Shown here in pieces: positions 47,020 to 58,400 of a stretch of DNA of 64,000 nt (positions are counted from its first letter, which is position 1; each line of letters opens with the position of its first letter). The DNA comes from Pisaster brevispinus (taxonomy: Eukaryota > Echinodermata > Asteroidea > Forcipulatida > Asteriidae), in contig JAMKCF010000008.1 in assembly GCA_023634235.1 (NCBI GenBank), positions 15,621,558 through 15,685,557 on the forward strand. The letters are read 5' to 3'. The notes below the pieces were generated by a model. The model was not told the origin of the DNA. It made no database searches and saw only the letters and a list, made by a program, of their open reading frames with translations. The position numbers were made by a program, and so were the translations under genes.

Positions 47020-50000
47020 TCAAAGCTTAGCATCTTTCATAACTTCGTCATATATCTGTACCTGTCCGCTGTAACCATTGTGTTCGATGCAGTCAAGAAA
47101 TCTGCGATATTCCGTGGGTATATTATTTTGTTTGGCACCTAACTGAATGACTTTGATGTAATGGGGCGAGGGTTTCATGTCGATGGGATCGATCATCTGG
47201 TAACTGACACAGTCCATGATCCTTTCATCTTCGAACGAGGTGACCCGGAGAGATTCCAAGCGGCGGTAGACGCCCTTATGCACACTCTCCTGGCTGTAAA
47301 TAACAACAAAATTTTGTAATTAATTAGCGAGTACCGATTAAAACCCCCCCCAAAAAAACACAGCGAAAGGTCAGCCATTATTAATCTATGATACTACCTT
47401 TAAAACTGGCTAAAGTGGGAGGCAAAGGGTGTTTGAGTGTCACAGGAGGTCATTGAATAAATTGACTCAACCAGCAGCAAATTTATGTTTTCCTGAATTG
47501 AACTAGGATACAGGAGGAGCAAGATTCCTTTGTGAAACAGATCTACGTTGTAGAAGTGAGTACTAGAAACATAATTAAAACAGTTACACAATTCAGGAGG
47601 CAATTTGAATGTAAACCTTTGTTGGTAGACTAATGTAGTCAATGGTCAAGTAAAAAAACTCATCTCTCACTAAAAGATTGCCACCCTAGAGTAGATTCAC
47701 TTTATCAGACCTTGAATTTCATCTTTGAGAGGGCAAGGCTATTTTCATTTTTCCAAAAGTACGTCCATTGGAAAATCTGTGGGAAACTTTTGAGGGGGCA
47801 CCAAGGCAAAGATCTGGAAGCCATGGCCTCCATGGCCTTTGTGTACTTTAAAACATGTCGTATTATACTAACCTATCAAGACTATCCAGATCTTCTTCAT
47901 TTAGTTTCCACACTACACCCCAGACGCAATCTCCTGCTGATTCTGCAATGTTACCGACACCCCCTTTCCATCTGGGAGTACATGTAGTTATAGTCCAGTT
48001 CTGTCTGCCACAAAACTGCAGCTTATAGTTCTATTGTCCAAAGAAAATATACAAAGAAATCCTCATCAAATGATAAACTCCTACAACGCCTGCTGTAGCT
48101 AAGTCATACCATAGACTAGAGCCAATGAAACATTGATTAATGCCTAACTCCAGCATGTCTGACGGGACAACTTTATGTACTTTTTTTGACAAAGTACATA
48201 GATAAACATAGCACAAGAACTCACTAACTAACTTGGTCTACCAAGTTAGTTAGTAACTAGGGCACTGTACTCCAGTCAAAACTTTGTCATATGCGGTCGG
48301 TACTTCGTTTAAAAAACTATTTTGACCGCCAATGTCAAAATATTTTTTTAAAAGGAGTACAGCGCCCAGTTACTATTTTTATTTTAGTAATAAACTGGGT
48401 CTATATGCAAGAGAACACACTGCTCTATTTTATGGTTTGAACTAGACACAGTAACCATGGTAACTGGTTTGACATCTTTACAGCTATTATTATCATGAGC
48501 ACGGCCGAAGAAGGCGAAGATGTAAAAATTTGAAGAAAAGGATTTAAACAAATTGTATTTCTCTATGTTTTTTAAACATCATTAGTGTGAAGAATGCCTG
48601 AAGTGGCGTGTGTGCTACACAGCGAGAGTTCTGTGGGGGGAAAAGAAGGAACAACTGGAGAGAGCTTTGGAATTGATATCATATTCATGTGGAGCCTGCT
48701 TCCAGGATGTTGAGGACCACAATAAACAATGACATCTTCGACCTTGTGTTTGTAAATGAACTGAACTGTGAAATACCAATTGAAACATCCTATATGTGGC
48801 ATTCACTGACCCACTGTGTTTCTATTGTGGTAATGAACATGATGTTGCTGAAAGAGCCGGCCATTATCCTCTGTGTGAAGATTGCAAGGAGAAAGGACAA
48901 CCTGCAAAGAAAAAGGTCACCAGGGCCTCTGCACCAGGACATGATGCCGCACGCACACAATGAGGAACTCTTGGACACAGAAACACACATGGCAACCTTA
49001 AACAGAAATTGAGGACATACACAACATGCTAAAACCATCTTTAAATAGAACTTTCCATTGTTGATAAACAAAGTGCGCCGCTTGGCATGGACGGCTGAAT
49101 GTTAGCAAAACAATCAATTGTGTTAAAAAAAATAGTGACAAAATTCCATTTTTTGTGAAGATTCATGAGCTGAAATATCTCTTATGATTGGTTGATTTGT
49201 TTTTTGAATAAATGTGTATCAAATGCTGCTACAAAGTTAAGTATGTTTTTTATTTGCATGGCTTTCCATAGCCATGATAGCTTTTCAACCTCATTTGTCA
49301 AAAACTCGGGCTCTGTTAGTGTTACGTTGTAAATAGAAAGGTCTGTATGTTATGGCGGCCATCTTAGACATGGCGGCCATCTTGAAAAAAAAATTTAAAA
49401 AAATTGGAAAATAACAAATAACAAGGACCTCCCTCACCAACTTTTTTAAAAGTCCGGACGAGCAACATGTTATTTTTTTTACTTGGCCTTAAAGCGCACC
49501 ACCAGTACTGGGGCTGGGTCTAGTCCTTTTTTCGACCGAAGGAGAAGATGATGTCAAAATTTCGAAATTGCAAATTTGCATTTTTGGTTTTTGTTTTTTT
49601 CAATTCAAAGAAAAAGCCATGGTACCTTGAAAACTGGTCACAGTGAGGATTGTATACAGGCAGGCCAGATGGCGAATGATGCGAGTTGGCCTGTGACTGA
49701 GCGAGTGTGACTCTGTTCTGTGTATACATCGTAGCGCAATATAGTTATATAACTTTTAATACTGTCCCCTGTCATAACGCGACGTGCATCGGCTATGACT
49801 TGTTGGTTCGTTCGAGCACGCGGTGTGCCATTTTTTTTTTTAATGATATTGTAACGGGCACCTCCGCACCGTTGATGTCCAACAGTGATGTTTCGGGCTG
49901 CTAAGTTCCCACAACGTCAGAGGGCGGGCTGCCAGTCGTCAGTGCCAGTCGTCAAACTTCTACTAAGGTCCTCGGGGGATATGGGACTTATTGGGACCAG

Positions 50001-51350
50001 GGGTGGGGTGGACAATATTTGGTACTTATCACTGTAAAGAGGGACGGGACAATTGATTATAGGAAAAGAGGGGGGGGGGACGATGACTGGTTCATAGGCA
50101 GAAGATGAAGGCTGCCAATGCTGACTAAATGCCGAAGTTCAAACCTAGAACTCTAAGAGACTGTTCACTCTGAAGCGTAAGGGTTTACTTTCAATTCAAC
50201 CAGTATATCTACTCATTTATTATCTCCTTTCTCTTGATCTTCCATTTATTACGGGTTCTATATTGAAGGGTCAATACACAGTCATTGCATATTCTATTAA
50301 CCACAATTAATTTGTAGCACATCTAGGGGATGACGATGAAGAACTACATGTACGCACTGTGGTCGCACATGTCTTGCTAGCGATGGTCACATAAAAAGCA
50401 CCGTTCTATTTCTTCACCGGGACTGTCCAGGTCACGAACTAGACGCTGGAGCTGCTGCAATGCTCGCCTTTTATAGATTTCCGCAGCCCGCAATTTAATA
50501 TGCACGCATGAGCTTGCGACCAAAAGTAATTGGTTACGCTTATTTCAATTAGCGCTTGCGACCAAACGTGATTGGCTAAAAATGCTTTGAAGGCGTGGCC
50601 TATACTAAGCACTAAACCATTGGTAAAGTTTACATGTAGTTTTCCTATTGTAAGGTCAAAGTGCACATAAAATGTAATACAATTCACGAACTTGCTGTGT
50701 GTACCATGTACGTGTGGGGGCTGTTTTACACGCAAACCATAGAAAGTTGTCTTAACGTTAAACAAATAATATACATCGGAAGACTTGTAAGTTCTCTCAA
50801 TAAAATCTCATAGATCCTCAACAACCAGTAATAAACAACTGTTCCTGTAACCTTAAGGATTAAAGTAATAAATACTCACTGGCAATAAAGGTATGTGAAC
50901 TTGCTAAATTAAAAGAATGGTTCGACATAGACAACGTTGGTAAACGACTGTGTGATTAGGTGTTGAATACAACTGCAAGTCCCTAAAGCCCAATAAAATG
51001 TGATCAACTTTCCAACACCATTTTAATATTACAGCTCTATTTTTAGCAAACAGTTTATCAATCTCTGGGGAAAATGCACTTTCCGCCACACTATAGTAAA
51101 GGTTGTTTCCTTGCGCGACTTTGAAATTTGCGCAGGATATCTCCGGCGCAAAGTTCCCAAACTATGCAATCTTTGTCGTTCTCCCGACAGGTGTTCGTGT
51201 TGGGAAAGTGAGGCCAAGAACCGTACTTTCCAACTAATTTCCTAAACTTACCATCAATTTAGCAACAGCTACAAACTTTGCAGACGGGTTGGCCCTCAAT
51301 AGCCTTTCTCGGAGAAGATTGCTTCCGTAGGCAAAGTAGAGAAAAGACAT
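47020..51350 (-). CDS. GGCT: Gamma-glutamylcyclotransferase (complete, 3 exons)
   Basis: Exons on the minus strand: 51350-51252 (33 codons), 48030-47873, 47293-47020, giving 176 residues against 188 in human. The start MSFLYFAYGSNLLRERL carries the YGSNL substrate-binding loop of the cyclotransferase fold. Exon 2 has WKGGVGNIAES and VWGVVWKLNEEDLDSLD. Exon 3 begins QESVHKGVY, whose Glu (residue 88) aligns with the catalytic Glu98 of human GGCT, and continues with SPHYIKVIQLGAKQNNIP and YSGQVQIYDEV. Exon boundaries coincide with the human gene (after RLQ and LDE). The cytosolic enzyme converts gamma-glutamyl amino acids to 5-oxoproline and free amino acid in the gamma-glutamyl cycle. The N-terminus is about ten residues shorter than human, which is normal for invertebrates. 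The first intron is 3.2 kb and holds a zinc-ribbon pseudogene fragment at 48.6-49.0 kb on the other strand. Confidence 0.93.
48586..48963 (+). pseudogene. Frameshifted cysteine-rich (zinc-ribbon-like) protein fragment
   Basis: After an acceptor-like AG at 48585 the frame reads CEECLKWRVCYTARVLWGEK and continues to YSCGACFQDVED, with a stop at 48730. A second frame covers FDLVFVNELNCEIPIETSY. The first frame resumes at 48799 with FTDPLCFYCGNEHDV and AGHYPLCEDCKEKGQ to a TGA at about 48961. The CxxC pairs suggest zinc binding. Two frame changes make it a broken copy. I suspect a transposon-derived protein. It lies in GGCT intron 1 on the opposite strand. Confidence 0.55.
49010..49335. repeat. 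Dispersed repeat shared with 59.87-60.16 kb
   Basis: 'ggcatggacggctga.tgttagcaaaaca', 'atgattggttg.tttgtttt' and 'caacctca.ttg.caaaaact' occur in the same order at both sites. It directly follows the zinc-ribbon fragment, so it may be the 3' part of the same element. Confidence 0.6.
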
Positions 51351-51439
51351 TATTCCAATTGAGCGGAGGACATCTGTCACTCATTACACCACAGACTCAG
51401 CAGAGCAAGAGGAACACATGTAACGCTAGAGTCGATCAC

Positions 51440-51720
51440 ACGGCGCCCCCTGTCGTCCTTATACGAGGCGAGATTCTCGCGGGCCGTATCAGAAGAGAGA
51501 ACAACGTAGCCTACGTTAAAAAGTGCCGTTAAAAAAAAAAGTTCGAACGTGGATAGGTCTTATTCTTAAGAAATGACTAAAAACCGAAAAACAAATGCAT
51601 TACATGTATGCGCCGCGACACACACACAAACACTGTGAAGTTCGTGGGCTCTTTTGGGATTGGTCAGTTTCTCGATCTTATCCTTGGATGGGCGACTAAA
51701 GTTTCGTCCAATCAGAGCTG
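51440..51720 (-). promoter_or_regulatory. Candidate GGCT promoter region
   Basis: The 51.42-51.72 kb stretch is locally rich in CpG and holds two NF-Y-type boxes in opposite orientation (GATTGG at 51658-51663, CCAAT at 51708-51712), about 310-360 bases before the GGCT start codon. This fits a housekeeping promoter, but no transcription start is known. Confidence 0.3.
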
Positions 51721-51876
51721 AGCTTTGCGTTAGAAGATATTGGAGACGCTCGTCAGATTTCTTTTATTTCTCACTTTTGTTGCAGCTACATTCATCAAAC
51801 GGGTATTAACTTATCCGTTTTATATTGTTGATTGCAACCAGTGAAATGTGAACCATGAGAAAATGTTTGTACTTAC

Positions 51877-52040
51877 ATGAAGGTGATGTTTTCTGGAGCT
51901 TTCTTTAGCATTTGTCTGAAGTCTGAAGGGGTGAGGGATGAGCCACTCACTTTAAGTTTAAGAACCAGGAAATGGTCCATTATAGGTGATCCCCTCCGGG
52001 AATTGTCCATGCATGCGACTAACAACAAAATTGCTTGAAA
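51877..52040 (-). other. Unassigned candidate exon of an unrecognised gene
   Basis: Open on the minus strand between an acceptor-like TTTAG at 52041 and a strong GTAAGT donor at 51876; phase 0 in and phase 2 out. It reads FQAILLLVACMDNSRRG then SPIMDHFLVLKLKVSGSS and SDFRQMLKKAPENITF. Codon choice looks coding. In-frame ATGs occur at 52010 and 51980, so it could also be a first exon. Its phase does not join to GGCT exon 1, and it lies beyond the LARS2 stop. I do not recognise the family; the hydrophobic start could be a signal or membrane segment. Confidence 0.3.
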
Positions 52041-52512
52041 CTAAACAAATGAGGATCTGTGCACGCAGTGCAATTTCCCCCACTCTTTTCTCCGACTGTT
52101 CTCCCAAAAGTTGACAAGAATAGAAGGGGAAAAGACAATCCCCCACCACACACACATTGTGCACACGCACACCCCCTATTTATGGCAGTTCCATTATTGT
52201 TCTGTTATTCCCTTCTCTGAAGAAATCCTCTGTGGGGTAGCACTAGAACAAAGAAAATATTGTGGGGTAGCATTGTTCCATTGTGTAAAAAGAAAGTTGG
52301 TGTGTGTGTAAGGGCACGCCCAAAACCCACAAGACGGTCACAATGGTTTTATGCAGCCAACACAATGTAGGTCGACATGAACTTTAGCCAAAGGAGCACT
52401 GCCTTTATTCAGAAAGTTAGGTAAGCAAGGCCAAGCGCGAACCGCGTATTCTCTGTCAGTAAACACTAAAAAACAAATAGGCTGAAATTTTCCATCACGT
52501 TTAACTTAGCCA

Positions 52513-54956
52513 CCGTAATGAATGTCGGCGAATTGCCATTCACTAGAAGCCCCACACTCTGCATGTTACTCCCGTAAGAAAAATACAGGCTACCCATTTG
52601 CGCTTTGCGATTACAACTGTACATTCTCTTCCGCTTCAAACGCAACCTGTTGCAGTGTAAGTCTAGACTTTGGGTTCACAAAATATGAAGTGCACTTGTA
52701 TGTATCGGGGAAGGTCGAAGTGCTACATGAGTAAACAATAATAAAAAATTTATAATTTGAGGGCACGTTGAAAACAAGTTTGACCTCAAAATGCGGCTTG
52801 TGTCATACGATAAATGCAGTTCAGTACTGGGGCACAACAATAAGCCATTTTGAGATATAATGGACACCAATGCTATGACACTATACAGGGGTGTCAATCC
52901 GTCTTGAAATGTGGGGGGGGGGGGGGGGACAGCAGCATCATTTACGGCGTGGGGTCCAGGGGCCCGCTCAAGGGCCCCTGGTGGGGTCCAGGGGCGAAGC
53001 CCTTGGCGGGGGTTGAGGGGGCGGAGCCCCTGAAGCTGTTGGGCTTTAGCATGTTTGAACGACCTAGAAAAGCTCTCCTTGCTATAAATGTTTACATATA
53101 AAACTTGGACTTGGTTCAGAGAGAGATAGAACAAGCGACACTAATAAAAGCCCAACATACATGATATTTTATTCTTATGGGCAATTCCACTGTAACGCGT
53201 GCTACACTTAAAGGTGTCCTTTTACATACATGTACTTTATGCTCCAGATATTAAACATATTTGGTTGGAATCTTTATTTTTTGAATTTTAACAACCAACA
53301 TTCAAGGCTAGATCCTCATAATATTTTGACCCAAAAAAATTGTTAACTTTTGTATGCATGGGACAGCTGCGAACATCGGTAACTCCTGCTACACGCAGAA
53401 GACATGCAAAAACATTACTCATTTTACATTTTGTTGGTGTCCTAAAACAAAAACAAATAAACTCTAATGGATTCTATGATAAGTAAAAAAATTACCATAT
53501 GCATTGATCAGTATGCTGAAAAGACAACCAACGCGCATTACGCGTAATTCATATAAATTTTGGGGCTATGGAAGTCTTTAGAACACACTCTTTTGACGGC
53601 TGTTTGGTGCAACCCGCTAGCATGCCCCAAGTTCGGGCGGTCCAGTGAGTAAATGGTCGATCGATTTCGGGCTGTACGTAGATAGCGCGTCACCGGAAGT
53701 AAACTTACAGTACCATCAAATTCTTCAGATCACGCTCTTTCGGCGGCTGTTTAGTGCGACACGCTAGCGTTTGTAAAACCAAGGATACGAAGTGTTTCCA
53801 ATTGCGGGCGGTTTCGGGTGGTCCACTGAGTAATATGCCAAGCAGTTTTGGGCGGTGCATCGACTAAAGCGTTAGCTTTACTACAGACAGCGCGTTACCG
53901 TAAGTCATACAGTAGATGACACGTTCAATTGCCCCTATAATATGAGATACATGAATTAAAACAAAACTGGGGGGGGGGGGACATTTGATATGGTGTCCCC
54001 CACCCTTCAAAAAGTGGGGGGGGGGGACATGTCCCCCCGTCCCCCCCAGGATTGACGCCCATGACACTATAAGGTTTGGGTAAATTTGGCTGTAGACACC
54101 CAAACCAAATACTGCACTCCTGTGGTGCCCACCATATCTCAAAAAGGCTCATGAGCTGATGGGAAAAAATGATCTTGTTTTGTTGCATCCTGCTGGTTTA
54201 TTACCCAATATGGCAGATGGAAAATACAGGCATGATATTTGGTCCTTGGAAAAAAAGTAGGAATGTTTGATTGAGTACAAGGGCTGAACTACATACATGT
54301 ATACACATGGTGTAGGCTTTAGTAAACTTTTCAAGCTGTTTTTTTTTTAAGGTTTCATTTATTTCTTATTTAATTTCAGTTTAGGAGCTCTTTTTATATA
54401 AAACAGAATATACAAGCATTAAGTTTTTGATAAAGCTGTGTACACTTAAAAGGTGTGTAGGCTCATAGATCGATTTTTTTTCTTCAATGTAACGCTGATT
54501 TATAGGCACATGTATCAAGAAAGATACAATAAAAGTCACCTATGAAATTTTCAGCTGAAACCAGTGTCATGCTATTTATACCATTACCATCGTTATGACG
54601 AAGCGGCTTCCAGATAAAAATTACTCACATTTTTTCAGGGTCATGACTAAAGTATGACCCTACCTTCAAGAAACGACTGACACTCGCACCATCACCTTTT
54701 TTGTTGTTGAAAAGATTCCCAAAATGTTTTCCTATCAGATTTAAGTTAATATTAACATGACATCTTACGTTAGGCAGTCCTCTGAGTGGTATGTTGGAGA
54801 TTTACATTATACCACTGCTCATTTGAGGTTGGTAAATTTCGATCTCCTTGATCTATACACATAACACTGGGTTCTTATAGTGCTTTTACAATCTATAATA
54901 GTGCTTTCTTATGGCGCATTTAACACCCACTGCAAGAAACACCAGGGCAAACCCCC
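52513..54956. repeat. Large repeat block, copy 2 (inverted)
   Basis: Inverse complement of 42258-44681 with few differences: for example, the 70-codon frame at 52522-52734 is identical in translation to 44461-44673 on the other strand. At the low end similarity stops abruptly after 'ccgtaatgaatg'; at the high end it runs into a SINE that is full length only here. Confidence 0.85.
52886..54063 (+). mobile_element. hAT-like non-autonomous element, copy 2 (nested)
   Basis: 1178 bp from CAGGGGTGTCAATCC to GGATTGACGCCCATG, flanked by ACACTATA at 52878-52885 and 54064-54071. It is the inverse of the 43.1-44.3 kb copy in the same host position. Confidence 0.85.
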
Positions 54957-55160
54957 ATCTCTTTTAGATAAGTGTAACCGGGTTCTTTTATGTGCATAAC
55001 ACTACACACACGACCATCGGCTTTACATCACATCCGAAGGATGAAGCAATAATAATGGTTAAGTGTCTTGCTCAAGGACACAAATGTCACGACCCGGACT
55101 CAAACCCACTCTCCAGAGCTCGAGTCCGGTGCGCTCAACCACTCGGCCAAGACACGCCAC
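54890..55160 (-). mobile_element. tRNA-derived SINE downstream of LARS2
   Basis: The minus-strand head GGCGTGTCTTGGCCGAGTGG (ending at 55160) is followed by GGTTTGAGTCC as B-box, then 'cttgagcaagacacttaacc' and the 'gccctggtgtttcttgcagt' body. It belongs to the family at 27.6, 34.4 and 60.8 kb. A truncated relative lies at 42262-42340. Confidence 0.8.
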
Positions 55161-55204
55161 ATTTACACAATGTTAAATTATCAGGAACTTCAGTTGTAAT
55201 TTTG

Positions 55205-55210
55205 TTTATT
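55205..55210 (-). terminator. Candidate poly(A) signal of LARS2
   Basis: AATAAA on the minus strand about 280 bases after the LARS2 stop codon. It sits just beyond a SINE inserted downstream. Confidence 0.35.
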
Positions 55211-55485
55211 TGAGCCATGCTTCCTCTCTCTCTCTCTCTGAGAAAATGGCACTTTCATAATCCAAAACAACATTCCATCTCTGTTGTGAAATCATACCCG
55301 TCTTTTAAGTGTATTGCTTTTCTTAGCATTCAAAGAAAAAGCTGACAAACACATAATAGTATACCCCAGATTTTGTTTTAAAGAAGTTGCATAATGATTT
55401 CAACACAAAAAATGGTTGTGAATTGCTTCTTTAAACTTAAGTATAAAAAAGAATTAAATTTTATAACTTTTCTCTTGATTTCACT

Positions 55486-58400
55486 TCAACTTGGATCATC
55501 AAGGATAAAGTTTACAAGCGGTACTTTGGTCGCAAACACGACCCTTTTGATGCTTCTTTGACCTATGACCTCCTGACCGAGGTCACTATCTAGTAACAGC
55601 CTCTGTAGTTCCCTTTCATCGTGCACTAGACCAGCTGGAACCTGGACCCTGCCTTTTGTCTGGTTATTTACCTGAAATGTAAAACGTACCTGTTCAGGAT
55701 TGTTTACAGCTTCGGAAAAGATCAGAAAAACAAACTAAATATTTGTAAGCTGAAACTTTGCATGGTGGGAATACAATCTTGTAAGGTTTGCGGTAACACC
55801 TTGTACATGAGTAGGACTCAAAACTTTGCATCCAAGCGATACAACCTATGGAAGTTTGCAGTAACACCATGTATGAGTAGGATTTGAGACTTTGCATGGT
55901 GGAGATACAATCTAGGAAGGTTAGCAGTAATACCATGTACATGAGTAGGATTTGAGACTTTGCATGGTGGAGATACAATCTAGTAAGGTTTGCAGTAATA
56001 CCTTGTACATGAGTAGGATTTGAAACTTTGCATGGTGGAGATACAATCTTGTAAGGTTTGCAGTAATACCTTGTACATGAGTAGGATTTAAAACTTTGCA
56101 CGGTGGAGATACAATCTAGGAAGGTTAGCAGTAATACCATGTACATGAGTAGGATTTGAGACTTTGCATGGTGGAGATACAATCTAGTAAGGTTTGCAGT
56201 AATACCTTGTACATGAGTAGGATTTGAAACTTTGCATGGTGGAGATACAATCTTGTAAGGTTTGCAGTAATACCTTGTACATGAGTAGGATTTGAGACTT
56301 TGCATGGTGGAGATACAATCTAATAAGGTTTGCAGTAATACCATGTACATGAGTAGGATTTGAGACTTTGAGTGTTGGCTCTGAAAAGATATGATGGTAA
56401 TGGATCTTGATACTCTCTGTGGATTCTTCTGGGATGCTGTGCCTGGATTTGATCAATGAGTTCTGCAGCTTCCCAGTTAAATTGATTATCTGTGACGCAG
56501 GAGTGTTCGACAATGACTGACATCTTAAAACCTCTATCCGTGTGCACGTTTTTTTTCAGTATGAGCCTTCAAATGGACACAAGACTACGCAGTAATGTAA
56601 CTTATTTATTACTTATTAGTGCAGTGTTTCAATTCATTTACAGAACCGTTCATGGAATTTGTTGGCTGTGTTCAACGGGCGTTTACCTTGATAAGAATGT
56701 TAAAATGTGCCTCTTGATCCGTTAATTCTGCTTCCTCTGTTGGCCATGATTGCAGTAGGACATCACAGTCCTGCACAAATAAATTTAGAAAGTAGCTATT
56801 TTATTTATCAAATTATTTGTTTACTTAATTTTTATTTATTTATTTATTCATTATTATTACAATTATGATTATAATACCTGCTTAGAATCCTTGCCCGCCC
56901 TCCCCCAAATGAGATTGAAAATAATGCGCAAAATAAACAGAATACATCAAAATCCACCCAAATTGTATACTGCCCCCCCCCCCAATGAAAATGTATACCC
57001 ACCCAGTGGTGGTCGGAGATGTGATAAGGCACCCCAGCGATCCCTCTCCATAGCTCTGAAGTGATCAGTGGAGCGGCTGGGGCAGTCATGATACACAAAG
57101 CACACAGCGCCTTCTCATAAGCGAGGCTGTTGCGTACCACGTCGTCTGGATAGTCGCGTAGTGCATTGGTTAACGTCATCAGACGTGTGATTGCAACACT
57201 TAGCATGTAGTCTGAAGTAAACTGCTCCGTGACCTGTGATAATAAGGTTATGTAATCATTGAGATGAGTCAATTGCTCAGAATAGTACTGATCAAACGGA
57301 TGAACTGAAACTGACTTTTCAAGGCTAACTGGGAAAAACACACAGGCTAGTTATAATACTAAGAGGCATTTATTTGGCACTTTAAGCAAGACCTTACACT
57401 ACTACTATCCCTGCTCATTAGGACTTAAGGATTCCTGAAACCATCTCAACTCCTTTGGAGTATGCAGTACTGGCAGCCAAATAGGCACAGTCATTCACAT
57501 CGACAATCTCTACCCCTGCAGGTACCCATTTACTCCTGAATGATGAGAAACATTTAGTGTCTTCCCCCAAAACACAAACGTCTCGACCAGTTTTCTTTGA
57601 TGACTGAGCCATCAGAACTTGAGTTTGATGCTCTAAACCGCTTGGCCATGACACTGATTCTGAGCTATTTAACCCTAATGCTGGCAGTTTCCCTATTTCA
57701 TAAGTGTTTTTGTTTAGGGATGCCAGTCAGAAGCCATTCAACCTGTAACTGCCATGCAACCAGGGATCAAATTTTTCTTTCAACCCTAAATTATTTATAA
57801 TTTACCCAGTCAGTTTCCCATGTAGTTTATTGCTTGAATTGTCAAAGAAGTCTTTGAAATTAATGGTTCAATGTTTATTGCAGCAAATCAATGGGTTTCG
57901 GTAAAACACTTACATCCTGAATGACTGTATTCCTGAGCTTCTTAAGCTCAGTCTCATATTCATTCATCTTCATATCAATCAATTTCTTCCCCTCGTCCTT
58001 CTTGTTTCTCAGCTTGATGAACCTTGACACAAGAGACCACAGTCTGTTCTTCCAGCGAATGATTCCAGAGATAGCTGTGAGGTACAAATGAGGGGGTATG
58101 AGTGAAAAAATGGCCAAAGAAGACATTTGATAATAATACTAAACCTTATTTTGTATGGTGCATCACTGCTAAGTCCCAAAAAGAAAAAAAACAACCAAAA
58201 AACAAGTTACAAATAAAGTACAAATGGAAGAACAATTACTGATAAACAGTGAATAGATGACTTTTTAAGGCGATTTTTTAATTGCTCAACTGTGACTGCC
58301 TCCGTCACTTGATATACAGGGTGAGGGCATGCTCCCACATGATCAAACAAGAAAGCGATGAACTGACAACGTCCCAGAGGACCTCAAGCGCATTAAACCT

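Noticed and set aside
50439..50765. A 108-codon minus-strand frame in GGCT intron 1.
   Set aside because: No recognisable domain; the region contains a local duplication (gcttgcgaccaaa) and looks non-coding.
55694..56513. A 218-codon and a 109-codon minus-strand frame.
   Set aside because: They are readings of the 68-bp tandem repeat inside the last LARS2 intron; no known domain and no independent start context.
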